NCBI RefSeq assembly: GCF_020165495.1
Contig: NZ_JAIUIE010000010.1
Coordinates: 114,319-178,318, forward strand
Direction of reading: 5' to 3'
Length of the DNA: 64,000 bases
DNA from: Mesorhizobium sp. BR1-1-16
GTDB lineage: Bacteria; Pseudomonadota; Alphaproteobacteria; Rhizobiales; Kaistiaceae
Shown: one piece after another, positions 15,342-23,553 of the stretch
Layout: the number at the start of each line of letters is the position of its first letter
How positions within the stretch are numbered: position 1 is the first letter of the stretch
Position numbers and translations under genes: made by a program
The notes under the pieces: generated by a model
Database searches by the model: none
What the model was told of the DNA's origin: nothing
The model's input: only the letters and a program-made list of their open reading frames with translations

Positions 15342-16394
15342 TTGTCCGCGATGCAGCCGCCAATGGCGAAACGCACCCCTCACTCGGGATCCGAGCCAGC
15401 CGGCAAGCTGGGCATCAAGGAGATCGCCCGCCGCGCCGGCGTTGCGCCGATGACCGTTTCGCGCGCACTCAACGACCCCGACAAGGTGTCGATCGAGACG
15501 CGCGCCCGCATCATGGAGGTCGTCGCACGCGAGGGCTTCATTCCCAACCAGCTCGCCTCCAGTATGCGAAGCGCGCGCAGGATCATCGGCACCATGGTGC
15601 CGCCGCTCATCAATTCGGGGATCGCCGAGCAGGTGCAGGGCATGTCCGATGCCTGCCAGGCGAGCGGGCACCAGCTCCTCCTGATCCAGGGAGACTTCGC
15701 CCCCGGCGCCGAGGAAAACGCCATCCGCACGCTGCTCGGCTGGCAGCCGGCCGGCCTGATCCTGCAGGCCTTCGTCCAATCGGACGCGGCGCGGCGATTG
15801 CTTATTTCCGGCCGTGTGCCGATCGTCGAGATCAGCGAAGTGCGCGGCCGCGACCCGATCGACATGGCGCTCGGCGTCTCCAATTTCGACACCGCCTATG
15901 CCATGACCTCGCATCTCCTGGACAAGGGCTATCGCCGCATCGGCTTCGTCTCGACGCCGGTCCACGGCAATGACCGCCTGCAGCAGCGGCGCATCGGTTA
16001 TCGCCAGGCCCTCCTCGATCGTGGACACAGCTATCCGGCGCCGCTCGAGGTCGAACTGCCGATCACGCCGGCCGGCGGCGCGGATGCTGTCAGCATCCTG
16101 ACGGAACGCGATGCCGCGCTCGACGTGATTTTCTGCTCGAGCGACACGCTGGCGATCGGCGCGGTCCAGGAGTGCCATCGCCGTGGCTGGCGCATTCCCG
16201 AGCGGCTGGCGATCGCCGGCTATGGCGATGTCGATCTCGCGTCGCAGCTTTTTCCGCGCCTCACGACCGTCCATGTCGATCGCTACGGCATGGGCCGGCG
16301 CGCCGTCGAACAACTGGTGAAGAGCCTCGCCGGCGAAGACATTCCGAAGGTCGAGACGATCGGGTTTGAGATCATCGACCGCGAAAGCGCTTAA
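15342..16394 (+). CDS. LacI-family transcription regulator
   Basis: Sugar-responsive regulator, 350 aa. The N-terminal helix-turn-helix reads IKEIARRAGVAPMTVSRALN (about 25-44) with hinge SSMRSARRIIG, followed by a periplasmic-binding-like effector domain with the usual SDTLAIGAV and GYGDVDLA segments. The PMTVSRAL recognition helix and KVS resemble the gluconate-repressor branch. I keep the TTG start at 15342 because AGGTGA lies seven bases upstream; ATGs at 15351 and 15363 are alternatives. It is divergent from the transport operon with operator site D. It probably binds the TGGTAACGTTATCAT operators at 3733 and 22710. Confidence 0.9.
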   Translation: MSAMQPPMAKRTPHSGSEPAGKLGIKEIARRAGVAPMTVSRALNDPDKVSIETRARIMEVVAREGFIPNQLASSMRSARRIIGTMVPPLINSGIAEQVQGMSDACQASGHQLLLIQGDFAPGAEENAIRTLLGWQPAGLILQAFVQSDAARRLLISGRVPIVEISEVRGRDPIDMALGVSNFDTAYAMTSHLLDKGYRRIGFVSTPVHGNDRLQQRRIGYRQALLDRGHSYPAPLEVELPITPAGGADAVSILTERDAALDVIFCSSDTLAIGAVQECHRRGWRIPERLAIAGYGDVDLASQLFPRLTTVHVDRYGMGRRAVEQLVKSLAGEDIPKVETIGFEIIDRESA

Positions 16395-16405
16395 AGATGC
16401 GCCGC

Positions 16406-17077
16406 TCAGAGCACGACCTCCCGCTCGCGGCCGCCGTTCAGCCTGCGCTCGAGATGCTGGCCGAGCAGGGAGAGCGGCCAGCATAGCGCGAAATAGATGA
16501 CAGCCACCGTCCCGAACACGATTACCGGCTGGAAGGTGACTGTGTTGATCATGGTCGCCGCGCGCGAGAGTTCGACGAGGCCGATCAGCGAGGCGACCGA
16601 GGTCGTCTTCACGATTTGCACCATGAAACCGACTGTCGGCGGCAGACTGAGGCGGCTCGCCTGCGGGATGATGACGAGGCGAAGGGTTGCGACATAGCGC
16701 AGACCGAGCGCTTTCGACGCCTCCCATTGTCCCTTGGCGACGGCTTCGATCGATCCGCGGAAAATCTCGCCGAAGAAGGCGCCGGCGTTGAGACAGAAGG
16801 CGATGGCTGCCGCCGGCCAGGGATCGGGCCGAAGCCCGATGAAGGCGGTGCCGTAATAGACCATGAAAAGCTGGATCAGGATCGGCGTGCTCTGGAAAAA
16901 GCCGATATAGGCCGACGCGGCATGCCGGAGGAGGGCGCTTGGGCTGACACGAAGGCCGGCGAGGAAAAGCCCGAGACATCCGCCGCCGACGACTGTGACG
17001 ACAGCGAGCAGGATGGTCCAGCGCGTCGCCATCAGCAGGAAGAAGAGTTCGTTCGGGCCGAATTCGCGGAGGCTCAT
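16406..17077 (-). CDS. Polar amino-acid-type ABC permease (HisM/GlnP family)
   Basis: Permease of 223 aa starting at the ATG at 17077, ten bases after the stop of the sister permease. About five membrane segments, with the cytoplasmic EAA-type loop (EASKALGLRYVATLRLVIIPQA) that docks to an ATPase. Forms a heterodimer with the product of 17088. Third and last gene of the operon, ending 11 bases from the convergent LacI gene. No cognate GlnQ-type ATPase gene is in the window. Confidence 0.92.
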   Translation of the reverse strand: MSLREFGPNELFFLLMATRWTILLAVVTVVGGGCLGLFLAGLRVSPSALLRHAASAYIGFFQSTPILIQLFMVYYGTAFIGLRPDPWPAAAIAFCLNAGAFFGEIFRGSIEAVAKGQWEASKALGLRYVATLRLVIIPQASRLSLPPTVGFMVQIVKTTSVASLIGLVELSRAATMINTVTFQPVIVFGTVAVIYFALCWPLSLLGQHLERRLNGGREREVVL

Positions 17078-17087
17078 CTGATGGTCC

Positions 17088-17753
17088 TCACGCCTTCCAG
17101 CGGAACAACACGAGCGAGACCAGGCGGAACAGCAGGCTGCAGGCGCGGACCAGGATGAAATAGATGATGGCAATCACGATGTAGATCTCGAAATTGCGGA
17201 AGGTCTGCATGGCGAGATTGTTGGCGACCGCCGTCAGTTCCTCGGCCGCGATCGCCGATACGATCGATGTGCCCAGAAGTTGCAGGATGAACTGGCTCGT
17301 CAGTGCCGGATAGACGGCGCGGGCGGCTGGAACGACAATGACATGCCTGATGATCTGGCGCCGCGACAGCCCGAGCGACTTTGCCGCCTCGATCTGCCCG
17401 CCGGGGATCGACTGGATGCCGGCCCGCAGAATCTCGACGGCATAGGCGCCGAGATGGATCGAGAGAGCGAGGATCGCGGCCTGGTCGCTCGACAGCTTCA
17501 CGCCCATCAGTGGAAGGGAGAAGAAGACAAAGTAAAGCTGAACGAGCAGCGGCGTATTGCGGATGATCTCGACATAGACGGCGACGATCCGCTTCAGCCA
17601 GATCGGGCCGAAGCTTCGTGCCAGCGCTCCGGCGAGGCCGATGACAAAGCCGATCGCCGATGAGGCGGCGGTAAGCTCCATCGTCCGCACGGCGCCATAG
17701 ATCAGCTCGTCGCTGTGACGGAAGATCGGCCCAAACTGGAAGACATAGTTCAC
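17088..17753 (-). CDS. Polar amino-acid-type ABC permease (HisQ/GlnP family)
   Basis: Permease of 221 aa with GTG start after GGGAGCGCGAC. About five membrane segments; NTPLLVQLYFVFF and the docking loop EAAKSLGLSRRQIIRHVIVP-like segment are typical of the His/Glu/Gln permease family. Paired with the permease at 16406 and the family 3 binding protein at 17834. Systems of this family carry amino acids, but some carry opines or acidic sugar derivatives, so the substrate is open. Confidence 0.92.
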   Translation of the reverse strand: MNYVFQFGPIFRHSDELIYGAVRTMELTAASSAIGFVIGLAGALARSFGPIWLKRIVAVYVEIIRNTPLLVQLYFVFFSLPLMGVKLSSDQAAILALSIHLGAYAVEILRAGIQSIPGGQIEAAKSLGLSRRQIIRHVIVVPAARAVYPALTSQFILQLLGTSIVSAIAAEELTAVANNLAMQTFRNFEIYIVIAIIYFILVRACSLLFRLVSLVLFRWKA

Positions 17754-17833
17754 GTCGCGCTCCCGTCATGACCAGGCCGCCCGACCCGATCGCGCATGGG
17801 CCGGGTCAGGGATCGTTGGATCGGCGTCGCTGA

Positions 17834-18652
17834 TCAGAAGGTCGGCAGCGGCGGCAGCGGGACCTTCCTGTATTTCATCGACAGCCGGTCGAGCGTGCCG
17901 TCCTGACGCAGCGTGAAGATGAAGGTGTTGAGCCACTGCAGCAGCTCGGGACTATCCTTTCGGACGCCGATGCCGAAATAGAACGTCTTCAGGATGTATT
18001 TCAGCTCGAAGTCATCGCCCTTGGCGCTCTTCTTGAGATAGATGTCGCCATAGTCGCCGCCGCCCATGGCGTCGATCTGCCCCGACAGCATCGCCTGCGA
18101 GATGGACGCGTAATCGTCGAAGCGAAGGATCTCGATGCCGGGAATATCCTTGGCGGCGGCCGTCAGCAGCCCGTCTTCGCCGGTGCCGCGGGTCACCCCC
18201 ACCTTGAGCCCCGCCAGATCCTTGGCCGACTTGATGTTGACGCTCTTCGGCGCCAGCACCACGGAAGACTGCGAAGCGTAGGGGATGCTGAAGGCGATCT
18301 GCAATGCGCGCTCGGCGGTGATCGAGAAGATCGAGACCACCATGTCGGCGCGGCCGGTCAGGAGGGCGGGAATGCGTCCGGGGGAGGTCACGGTCACGAA
18401 TTCGACCGGAACGCCCATCGCCTTGCCGATCAGCTGTGCCAACTCGATGTCGAAGCCAGACGGCTGCATGTCGTTGTCGATCATGCCATAGGGCGGGGTG
18501 GTCGTGTCGATGGCAATGGTCACCTTGCCGGCCGAGACGATGTCGTCAACCGTCGTCGCGTCCGCCGCGCGCGGCATGGCCGACGTGACGAGGAGACCGA
18601 GAACGAGTGCGGCGGCGCCGTGTAGAACGGTGCGGCGATGGCTTTGGCGCAT
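17834..18652 (-). CDS. Family 3 extracellular solute-binding protein
   Basis: Periplasmic binding protein of the polar amino-acid type (SBP_bac_3), 272 aa. The ATG follows AGGAGGAAAGCC. A twin-arginine-like N-terminus (RQSHRRTVLHG) precedes the hydrophobic leader. The mature part shows the family pattern GKVTIAIDTTTPPYGMID, then SGFDIELAQLIGKAMG, and SITAERALQIAFSIPY. First gene of a three-gene operon with two permeases. Operator site E lies about 190 bases upstream, linking this importer to the sugar-linked regulon, which is unexpected for an amino-acid system. Confidence 0.92.
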   Translation of the reverse strand: MRQSHRRTVLHGAAALVLGLLVTSAMPRAADATTVDDIVSAGKVTIAIDTTTPPYGMIDNDMQPSGFDIELAQLIGKAMGVPVEFVTVTSPGRIPALLTGRADMVVSIFSITAERALQIAFSIPYASQSSVVLAPKSVNIKSAKDLAGLKVGVTRGTGEDGLLTAAAKDIPGIEILRFDDYASISQAMLSGQIDAMGGGDYGDIYLKKSAKGDDFELKYILKTFYFGIGVRKDSPELLQWLNTFIFTLRQDGTLDRLSMKYRKVPLPPLPTF

Positions 18653-18831
18653 GGCTTTCCTCCTGTTGGGATTGCACTAACCGCCGCTCTTTTGGCGGCA
18701 TTCGGTGTGCTGGCGTTTCCTCTGCTCTTCTGGCGGCGGGTGCTCGCTGATCTGCGACGGACTTGCGGTGTCCACGGCTGCCCGGTCCAATCGCGCCGGC
18801 TACTTGCGTGCCAGGCGACGACAAAGACGAA

Positions 18832-18850
18832 CATACTATTATAACATTGG
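18832..18850. promoter_or_regulatory. ATTATAAT operator, site E (variant)
   Basis: CATACTATTATAACATTGG, core ATTATAAC at 18838-18845 with one mismatch at the last base. It lies upstream of the family 3 binding-protein operon and just past the end of the dehydratase gene. The rest of the 18653-18881 gap shows no gene. Confidence 0.6.
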
Positions 18851-18881
18851 CAAGCGCCGTGGATGGCGCAACGCTGAATTG

Positions 18882-20051
18882 TCAAACACCGGTCGTCCGC
18901 GTCCCAAGCCGCTTTTCCCAACCCGGCTGATGGATGTTGAGAAAGGCCGCGGGATCGTAGGGATGGGCGCGCGCGACCGCGTCGTCGAGCTCTAGGCCGA
19001 GGCCGGGAGCGTCGGGGAGGGAGAGATGAGCGGTACGGGCATCGATCGTCGGATGCCAGGAGACGAGATCGTGCGTCCACGGCTCGTTGAAGGCGTCGAA
19101 ATGTTCCTGGATCAGGAAGTTCGGCACGGCCGCGGCGAGTTGCAGGCACACTGCGGTCGCGACCGGGCCGCCGCTCTGGTGCGGCGCGATATAGCTGCCA
19201 TGGGCAAGCGCGACATTGGCAACAGCCAGCGTGTTGGTGATGCCGCCGAGCGACATCGGCTCTGGCTGGAAGATGTTGACGCCGCCGCCTTCGGCGAGGG
19301 TGAAGAACTGGCCGAGCGTATCGTACATCTCGCCGGTGGCGACGCGGATGGGCGAGACGCGCGCGACGGGATGCACGGTCTCCTGCCGGTCACGGGTGGT
19401 CGGCTCCTCCCACCAATAGAGATCGAGCGGGGCAAGCCGCTGCGCCGCCCGGATCGCCTCCGTCTCGGTGAAGCGCGCATGGACATCGATCAGGAGGCGC
19501 GTGCCCTTCGGCAGTTTCTCGCGCAGCATCCTGAGGATGTCATAGGCGATGTCGAGTTCGTCATCGTCGATGAAGCCCTGCGCCGTGCCGAAGGGGTCGA
19601 GCTTCATCGCCTTGAAGCCCTTGGCGATCACGGTCTCGGCCGCGGCGAGGAAGGCCTCAGGCGTCCGCTCGGTGCGATACCAGCCATTGGCGTAGCCGAG
19701 CACGCTGTCACGCATGCGTCCGCCAATCAGCTGATGGATCGGTACGCCCAGCGATTTGCCGAGGATATCCCAGCAGGCAACTTCGACCGCGGCAATCGCC
19801 GTCCGGTGGATGTGCCCGCCATCGAGCGAGACCCCGTCCAACATGGCCTTGGCGAGGCGGTTCACCTGGCGCGGGTCCTTGCCGATGACGAAGTGCTCGA
19901 GTTCGCGAACCGCAGCTTCCGTCGTCCGGATGAAGCCGTTCAGCGTGCCCTCGCCGAGGCCCGAAATCCCTTTGTCAGTGTGGACGCGGACGAAAAGCCA
20001 GTTCTTCCAGCCGGCGCCGACCGTGAAAGTCTCGATCCCCTCGATCCTCAT
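18882..20051 (-). CDS. Enolase-superfamily sugar-acid dehydratase (galactonate dehydratase-like)
   Basis: Mandelate racemase/muconate lactonizing family enzyme, 389 aa, which would dehydrate an aldonate to a 2-keto-3-deoxy acid. The ATG at 20051 overlaps the transketolase stop as ATGA. Metal ligands are visible in order: Asp in LLIDVHARF, Glu in WWEEPT and Glu in VATGEMYD; the histidine in IAPHQSGGP is in the position of the C-terminal catalytic base. The H two residues after the first Asp (IDVHA) is typical of D-galactonate dehydratase-like members. Substrate stereochemistry cannot be predicted safely. Last gene of the SDR / split transketolase operon. Confidence 0.88.
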   Translation of the reverse strand: MRIEGIETFTVGAGWKNWLFVRVHTDKGISGLGEGTLNGFIRTTEAAVRELEHFVIGKDPRQVNRLAKAMLDGVSLDGGHIHRTAIAAVEVACWDILGKSLGVPIHQLIGGRMRDSVLGYANGWYRTERTPEAFLAAAETVIAKGFKAMKLDPFGTAQGFIDDDELDIAYDILRMLREKLPKGTRLLIDVHARFTETEAIRAAQRLAPLDLYWWEEPTTRDRQETVHPVARVSPIRVATGEMYDTLGQFFTLAEGGGVNIFQPEPMSLGGITNTLAVANVALAHGSYIAPHQSGGPVATAVCLQLAAAVPNFLIQEHFDAFNEPWTHDLVSWHPTIDARTAHLSLPDAPGLGLELDDAVARAHPYDPAAFLNIHQPGWEKRLGTRTTGV

Positions 20052-21031
20052 GATGCGATCCTTCCTTCGGCGGCGGACACGATGTGCTCGACCGTGATGC
20101 CGTAGCGCTGCTGCAGGGTGGGCACGGCGCCGCATTCGATGAAGCGGTCGGGCAGGCCAATGCGGGCAAGCGGTCTCGCCACGACGGCGTCGAACAGCGT
20201 CTCGGCGACGAGCGAGGCGAGACCGCCGCGCATGACGTGGTTCTCCGCCGTGACCACGCGGGACACTGAGGCGGCGAAGTTCGCAACGGCCTCGCTGTCG
20301 AACGGTTTCAGCGTCGGGACATGCAGAACGCCTGCCTTTATCCCGCGTGCGTCAAGGCGGGCGGCAGCATCGAGCGCGCGCTCGGTCATGAAGCCGCTTG
20401 CGATGATACCGACATCAGCGCCTTCGCAGAGGCGAACGGCTTTGCCGATTTCGAAGCGGTAGGTCGCCGGATCGAGCACGACCGGAACATTGCCGCGCAA
20501 GAGTCGCATATAGACGGGGCCATCATGCGCCGCGGCCGCGCGCGTCGCCGCCGCGATGTCGGTCGCGTCGCAAGGGTCGATGACGACGAGGCCGGGGATC
20601 ATGCGCATCAATGCGAGATCTTCGATCGCCTGATGCGTGCCGCCATAGCCCGTGGTGAGGCCGGGCAGGCCGGCGACGATCTTCACATTCTGCCGCGCAT
20701 GAGCGACGGCGATGGCGACATAGTCATAGGCCCGGCGGCTGGCGAACACGCCATAGGTGGTCGCAAAGGGTGTGAAACCGGTCTGCGCAAGGCCCGCTGC
20801 CACGGCGACGAGGTTCTGCTCGGCCATGCCGACATTGAAGAAGCGTTCCGGGAACGTATCGCGAAAGGGCAGGATGTCGGTGTATTTGCCAAGATCCGCA
20901 GTGAGGCCAACGACTTCAGGTCGCTCCCGCCCGATCTCGATGAGAGCCTTGCCGAACGGCGCCGCGACGATCGGCCGTTCGCCGCTGGCCTCGTCGATGC
21001 CCATGGCCAATGTGCGCGCCACCTCAGCCAT
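20048..21031 (-). CDS. Transketolase, C-terminal subunit
   Basis: Pyrimidine-binding and C-terminal half of a split transketolase, 327 aa. The ATG at 21031 follows GGAGGTCTCCC and overlaps the end of the N-terminal subunit gene by eight bases. The pyrimidine-domain segments LTADLGKYTDI, FFNVGMAEQNLVAVAAGLA (with the catalytic Glu of AEQ) and TTGYGGTHQAIEDLALMR are clear. Together with the product of 21024 it would transfer two-carbon units between sugars using thiamine diphosphate. Split transketolases are common beside dedicated sugar operons and often act on unusual sugars. Confidence 0.93.
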   Translation of the reverse strand: MAEVARTLAMGIDEASGERPIVAAPFGKALIEIGRERPEVVGLTADLGKYTDILPFRDTFPERFFNVGMAEQNLVAVAAGLAQTGFTPFATTYGVFASRRAYDYVAIAVAHARQNVKIVAGLPGLTTGYGGTHQAIEDLALMRMIPGLVVIDPCDATDIAAATRAAAAHDGPVYMRLLRGNVPVVLDPATYRFEIGKAVRLCEGADVGIIASGFMTERALDAAARLDARGIKAGVLHVPTLKPFDSEAVANFAASVSRVVTAENHVMRGGLASLVAETLFDAVVARPLARIGLPDRFIECGAVPTLQQRYGITVEHIVSAAEGRIAS

Positions 21032-21878
21032 GGGAGACCTCCGCTTCACGTTCAAGTTCGGCTCGCAGCGCCGCCCATTCGCCGGCATCGACCCGAACGA
21101 AATGCGCCCTTTCGCGATTTTCCAGCGTTGGCACGCCCTTGCCGGGGCGGGTGCGCAGCACGATGGCATGCGGCCGTCCTTCGGCCCGGCGCGCCTCTTC
21201 GAGCGCGGTGAGGACCGCCGCAAGATCATTGCCGTCGATCTCCTGCGTCGCGAAGCCGAAGGCGCGCCACTTATCCGCGACGGGCTCCATATTGAGCACC
21301 ACGGGCCCGTCGGCCTGGATGCCGTTGCAGTCGATCAGCGCCACGAGATTATCGAGGCCGAAATGGCCGGCCGACATTGCGGCTTCCCAGGTCGCGCCCT
21401 CCTGCATCTCGCCGTCCGACAGCTCCACGAAGACCCGCGCCGCCGATTGTTTGAGGCGCAGCCCGAGCGCCATGCCGACGCCCTGGCCGAGGCCATGGCC
21501 GAGGGAGCCGCCGATGATCTCGACACCCGGCGTCGTATCGAGCGTCGACATGTCGAGCCGGCTGTCGTCGGCGCCATAGGTCGGCAGTTCGGAAAGCGGA
21601 ATGACGCCCGCCTCAGCCAGCGCCGCCCACAGTGCGATGGAATAATGCCCGGTCGAGAGCACGAAGCGGTCCCGGTCCGGCGCCCGCACATCGCCTGGGT
21701 CGTGACGCAGTTCGTGGAAATAGAGCGCGGCGAGGACATCGGCGATGCCGAGGCCCTGGCCGACATAGCCCTGGCCCGGTCCTTCGGCCATCAGGAGGAT
21801 GTGTCGCCGCATGTTCGTCGCATGGGCGCGGATCGCGGCGATATCCGGCTCTGCCGGCAGGTGGTTGCGAAGCGCCAT
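21024..21878 (-). CDS. Transketolase, N-terminal subunit
   Basis: Thiamine-diphosphate-binding half of a split transketolase, 284 aa. The diphosphate/Mg motif is present as SDGEMQEG (154-161), with Ser in place of the first Gly, and closes with CNGIQADG. GSLGHGLGQGVGMALG (124-139) is the usual glycine-rich segment. It needs the partner encoded downstream (20048), whose start it overlaps. Second gene of the operon that begins with the SDR at 21881 and carries both operator types in its promoter. Confidence 0.93.
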   Translation of the reverse strand: MALRNHLPAEPDIAAIRAHATNMRRHILLMAEGPGQGYVGQGLGIADVLAALYFHELRHDPGDVRAPDRDRFVLSTGHYSIALWAALAEAGVIPLSELPTYGADDSRLDMSTLDTTPGVEIIGGSLGHGLGQGVGMALGLRLKQSAARVFVELSDGEMQEGATWEAAMSAGHFGLDNLVALIDCNGIQADGPVVLNMEPVADKWRAFGFATQEIDGNDLAAVLTALEEARRAEGRPHAIVLRTRPGKGVPTLENRERAHFVRVDAGEWAALRAELEREAEVSHG

Positions 21879-21880
21879 GG

Positions 21881-22684
21881 TCAGTCCTTGTCGAGGCCGC
21901 CCGAGGCGTTGAGCCGCTCGGCGGTGATGTAGGAGGGCGCATCGAGCGCCAGCCAGACGACGACCGCGGCGACCTCGCCGATCTCGGCGCGCCGGCCGAC
22001 CGGCACCCGGCGCGTCCGCTCGTCGAGGAAAGCGGCGACATCGTTGCGGCCCTCGATCGCGGCGAGCTTTTCCTCGGTCGAGCGCTGCATCTCGGTATCC
22101 ATCATGCCCGGCGCGACGCTGTTGACCCGCACGCCCGAGGGGGCGAGGGCGACCGCGGCGGCGCGCGTGATCGAATCCACAGCCGCCTTGCTGGCCGCGT
22201 AGGCTGTGTAGTTCGGCAGCGCCATGCGCGAGGCCGGGGAGGTGAGGTTGATGATGCGGCCTGACCCCTGCCCGGCCATCACCCGGCCGGCGGCTGCGGT
22301 GAGGAGGGCGAGCGCCTTGACGTTGATGGAAAACGTCCGGTCCCAGAGCGCGGCCGTCATCTCGAGGAAGCGCTCAATGCCGCCATAGCCGGCATTGTTC
22401 ACGAGGATATCGATGCCGCCCCAATGCGCGACGACGGTATCGACCGCTGCCTCCGGCGCGTCTCCGGCGGCGAGATCACCGATGATGGCGAGGGTGCTGG
22501 CGTTCGGACCGCACAGGGCCGCCGTCTCCTCGACGCCCTTGGCGTTGAGATCGGCGAGGGCGACCGAAACGCCGCGCGCCGCAAGATCGATGGCGACCTG
22601 GCGGCCGAGGCCACCGCCAGCCCCCGTGATCAGGGCGCGCGGAGCGGCGCCTCCGCCTCTCCCGTCTTCATCCGTCTCGACCAT
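21881..22684 (-). CDS. Short-chain dehydrogenase/reductase
   Basis: Classical SDR, 267 aa, with a complete catalytic set: cofactor loop TGAGGGLG (20-27), NNAG, Asn121, Ser149, Tyr162 and Lys166 (YAASK). The C-terminus (ASGGLDKD) departs slightly from the usual VDGG. First gene of the operon SDR / transketolase N / transketolase C / dehydratase. Its promoter carries the LacI-type operator and the ATTATAAT operator side by side. Likely oxidises the sugar or polyol that later passes to transketolase. Confidence 0.92.
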   Translation of the reverse strand: MVETDEDGRGGGAAPRALITGAGGGLGRQVAIDLAARGVSVALADLNAKGVEETAALCGPNASTLAIIGDLAAGDAPEAAVDTVVAHWGGIDILVNNAGYGGIERFLEMTAALWDRTFSINVKALALLTAAAGRVMAGQGSGRIINLTSPASRMALPNYTAYAASKAAVDSITRAAAVALAPSGVRVNSVAPGMMDTEMQRSTEEKLAAIEGRNDVAAFLDERTRRVPVGRRAEIGEVAAVVVWLALDAPSYITAERLNASGGLDKD

Positions 22685-22709
22685 GGCTCCATCCCTGTTT
22701 TGAACGTGA

Positions 22710-22724
22710 TGGTAACGTTATCAT
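22710..22724. promoter_or_regulatory. LacI-type operator, copy 2
   Basis: TGGTAACGTTATCAT, identical over 15 bases to 3733-3747. It touches the ATTATAAT operator immediately to its right, so the two regulators would bind adjacent or overlapping sites here. Confidence 0.65.
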
Positions 22725-22736
22725 TATAATATCGTC
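22719..22736. promoter_or_regulatory. ATTATAAT operator, site F
   Basis: Perfect core ATTATAAT at 22723-22730; on the minus strand it reads ACGATATTATAATGATAA. Upstream of the SDR/transketolase operon and overlapping LacI-type operator copy 2. Confidence 0.65.
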
Positions 22737-22764
22737 AAGGCTGTGAAGGCCATTCAGCCGACGT

Positions 22765-23541
22765 CTAGCTGCCCGAGTAGCGCAGCCAGTCCCGATATTG
22801 AGCCTCGGCGGCGGTGCGGAAATAATAGATGTCGCTGCCGGCCGCCACGAAAGCGAAGCCGTCGTCGAAGGCCTTCTGCCAGGTCGTTCCGCGCCGTGGC
22901 ACGGTGCCGAGCGGCTTGCCGGTCGGCTCGACTGCGGCGACGCATTCGGCGATCAGCGCCTCGACCTCGGGTGCATTGGTCTCGCCCGGCAGGCCGACGC
23001 TGCCCGAAAGATCGGTCGGCCCGATGAAGACGACGTCGACGCCGTCGACATCGGCGATGGCGCGTGCGTTCTTCACGCCGAGCACCGTCTCGATCTGCAC
23101 GATGATGATGAACTCGTCATGGATGCGCTGGAGATAGTCCTTGGCGATTCCATAGCCAGCAGCCCGTGTGATGTCCCAGGCATTGCCGCGCTTCCCGACC
23201 GGCGGAAAGCGCAGCGCGTCGACGATCTGCCTAGCCTGCTCCGCTGTCTCCACCATCGGAACCAGCACGCCCTCGGCCCCGCCGTCGGCGATGCGCCGCA
23301 GCGTGATCGGGTCTGAGGACGGCACGCGGATCAGCGAGGTCGTATCGGTCACCGCGGCGGCGCGCGCCATATCGATCGCCGCCTGCATGTCACCCGGCCC
23401 GTGCTCCTGGTCCATGATGAAGAAATCGAATCCGACCAGTGCCGCGATTTCGGCGAAAGTCGGATCTGCGCTTTGCAGCCAAATGCCGAACGATTTCTCT
23501 CCGGCCGCGAGCTTGGCCTTGAGGCGGTTCCTGCGGATCAT
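22765..23541 (-). CDS. HpcH/HpaI-type class II aldolase
   Basis: Metal-dependent aldolase, 258 aa, which cleaves 2-keto-3-deoxy acids (or 4-hydroxy-2-oxoacids) to pyruvate and an aldehyde. Expected active-site residues are all present: His47 in DQEHGP, Arg72 in LIRVPSSD, Glu151 in VQIET and Asp177 in IGPTDLS. It follows two dehydrogenase/dehydratase-type genes, so it is likely the last step of that pathway: an enolase-superfamily enzyme makes the keto-deoxy acid and this enzyme splits it. Last gene of the operon starting at 29251. Confidence 0.9.
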   Translation of the reverse strand: MIRRNRLKAKLAAGEKSFGIWLQSADPTFAEIAALVGFDFFIMDQEHGPGDMQAAIDMARAAAVTDTTSLIRVPSSDPITLRRIADGGAEGVLVPMVETAEQARQIVDALRFPPVGKRGNAWDITRAAGYGIAKDYLQRIHDEFIIIVQIETVLGVKNARAIADVDGVDVVFIGPTDLSGSVGLPGETNAPEVEALIAECVAAVEPTGKPLGTVPRRGTTWQKAFDDGFAFVAAGSDIYYFRTAAEAQYRDWLRYSGS

Positions 23542-23553
23542 GATGGGCGCGTC

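Noticed and set aside
15246..16979. A 577-codon minus-strand frame across the LacI gene
   Set aside because: Composition is that of a shadow frame in GC-rich DNA; the LacI gene and the HisM-type permease explain both parts.
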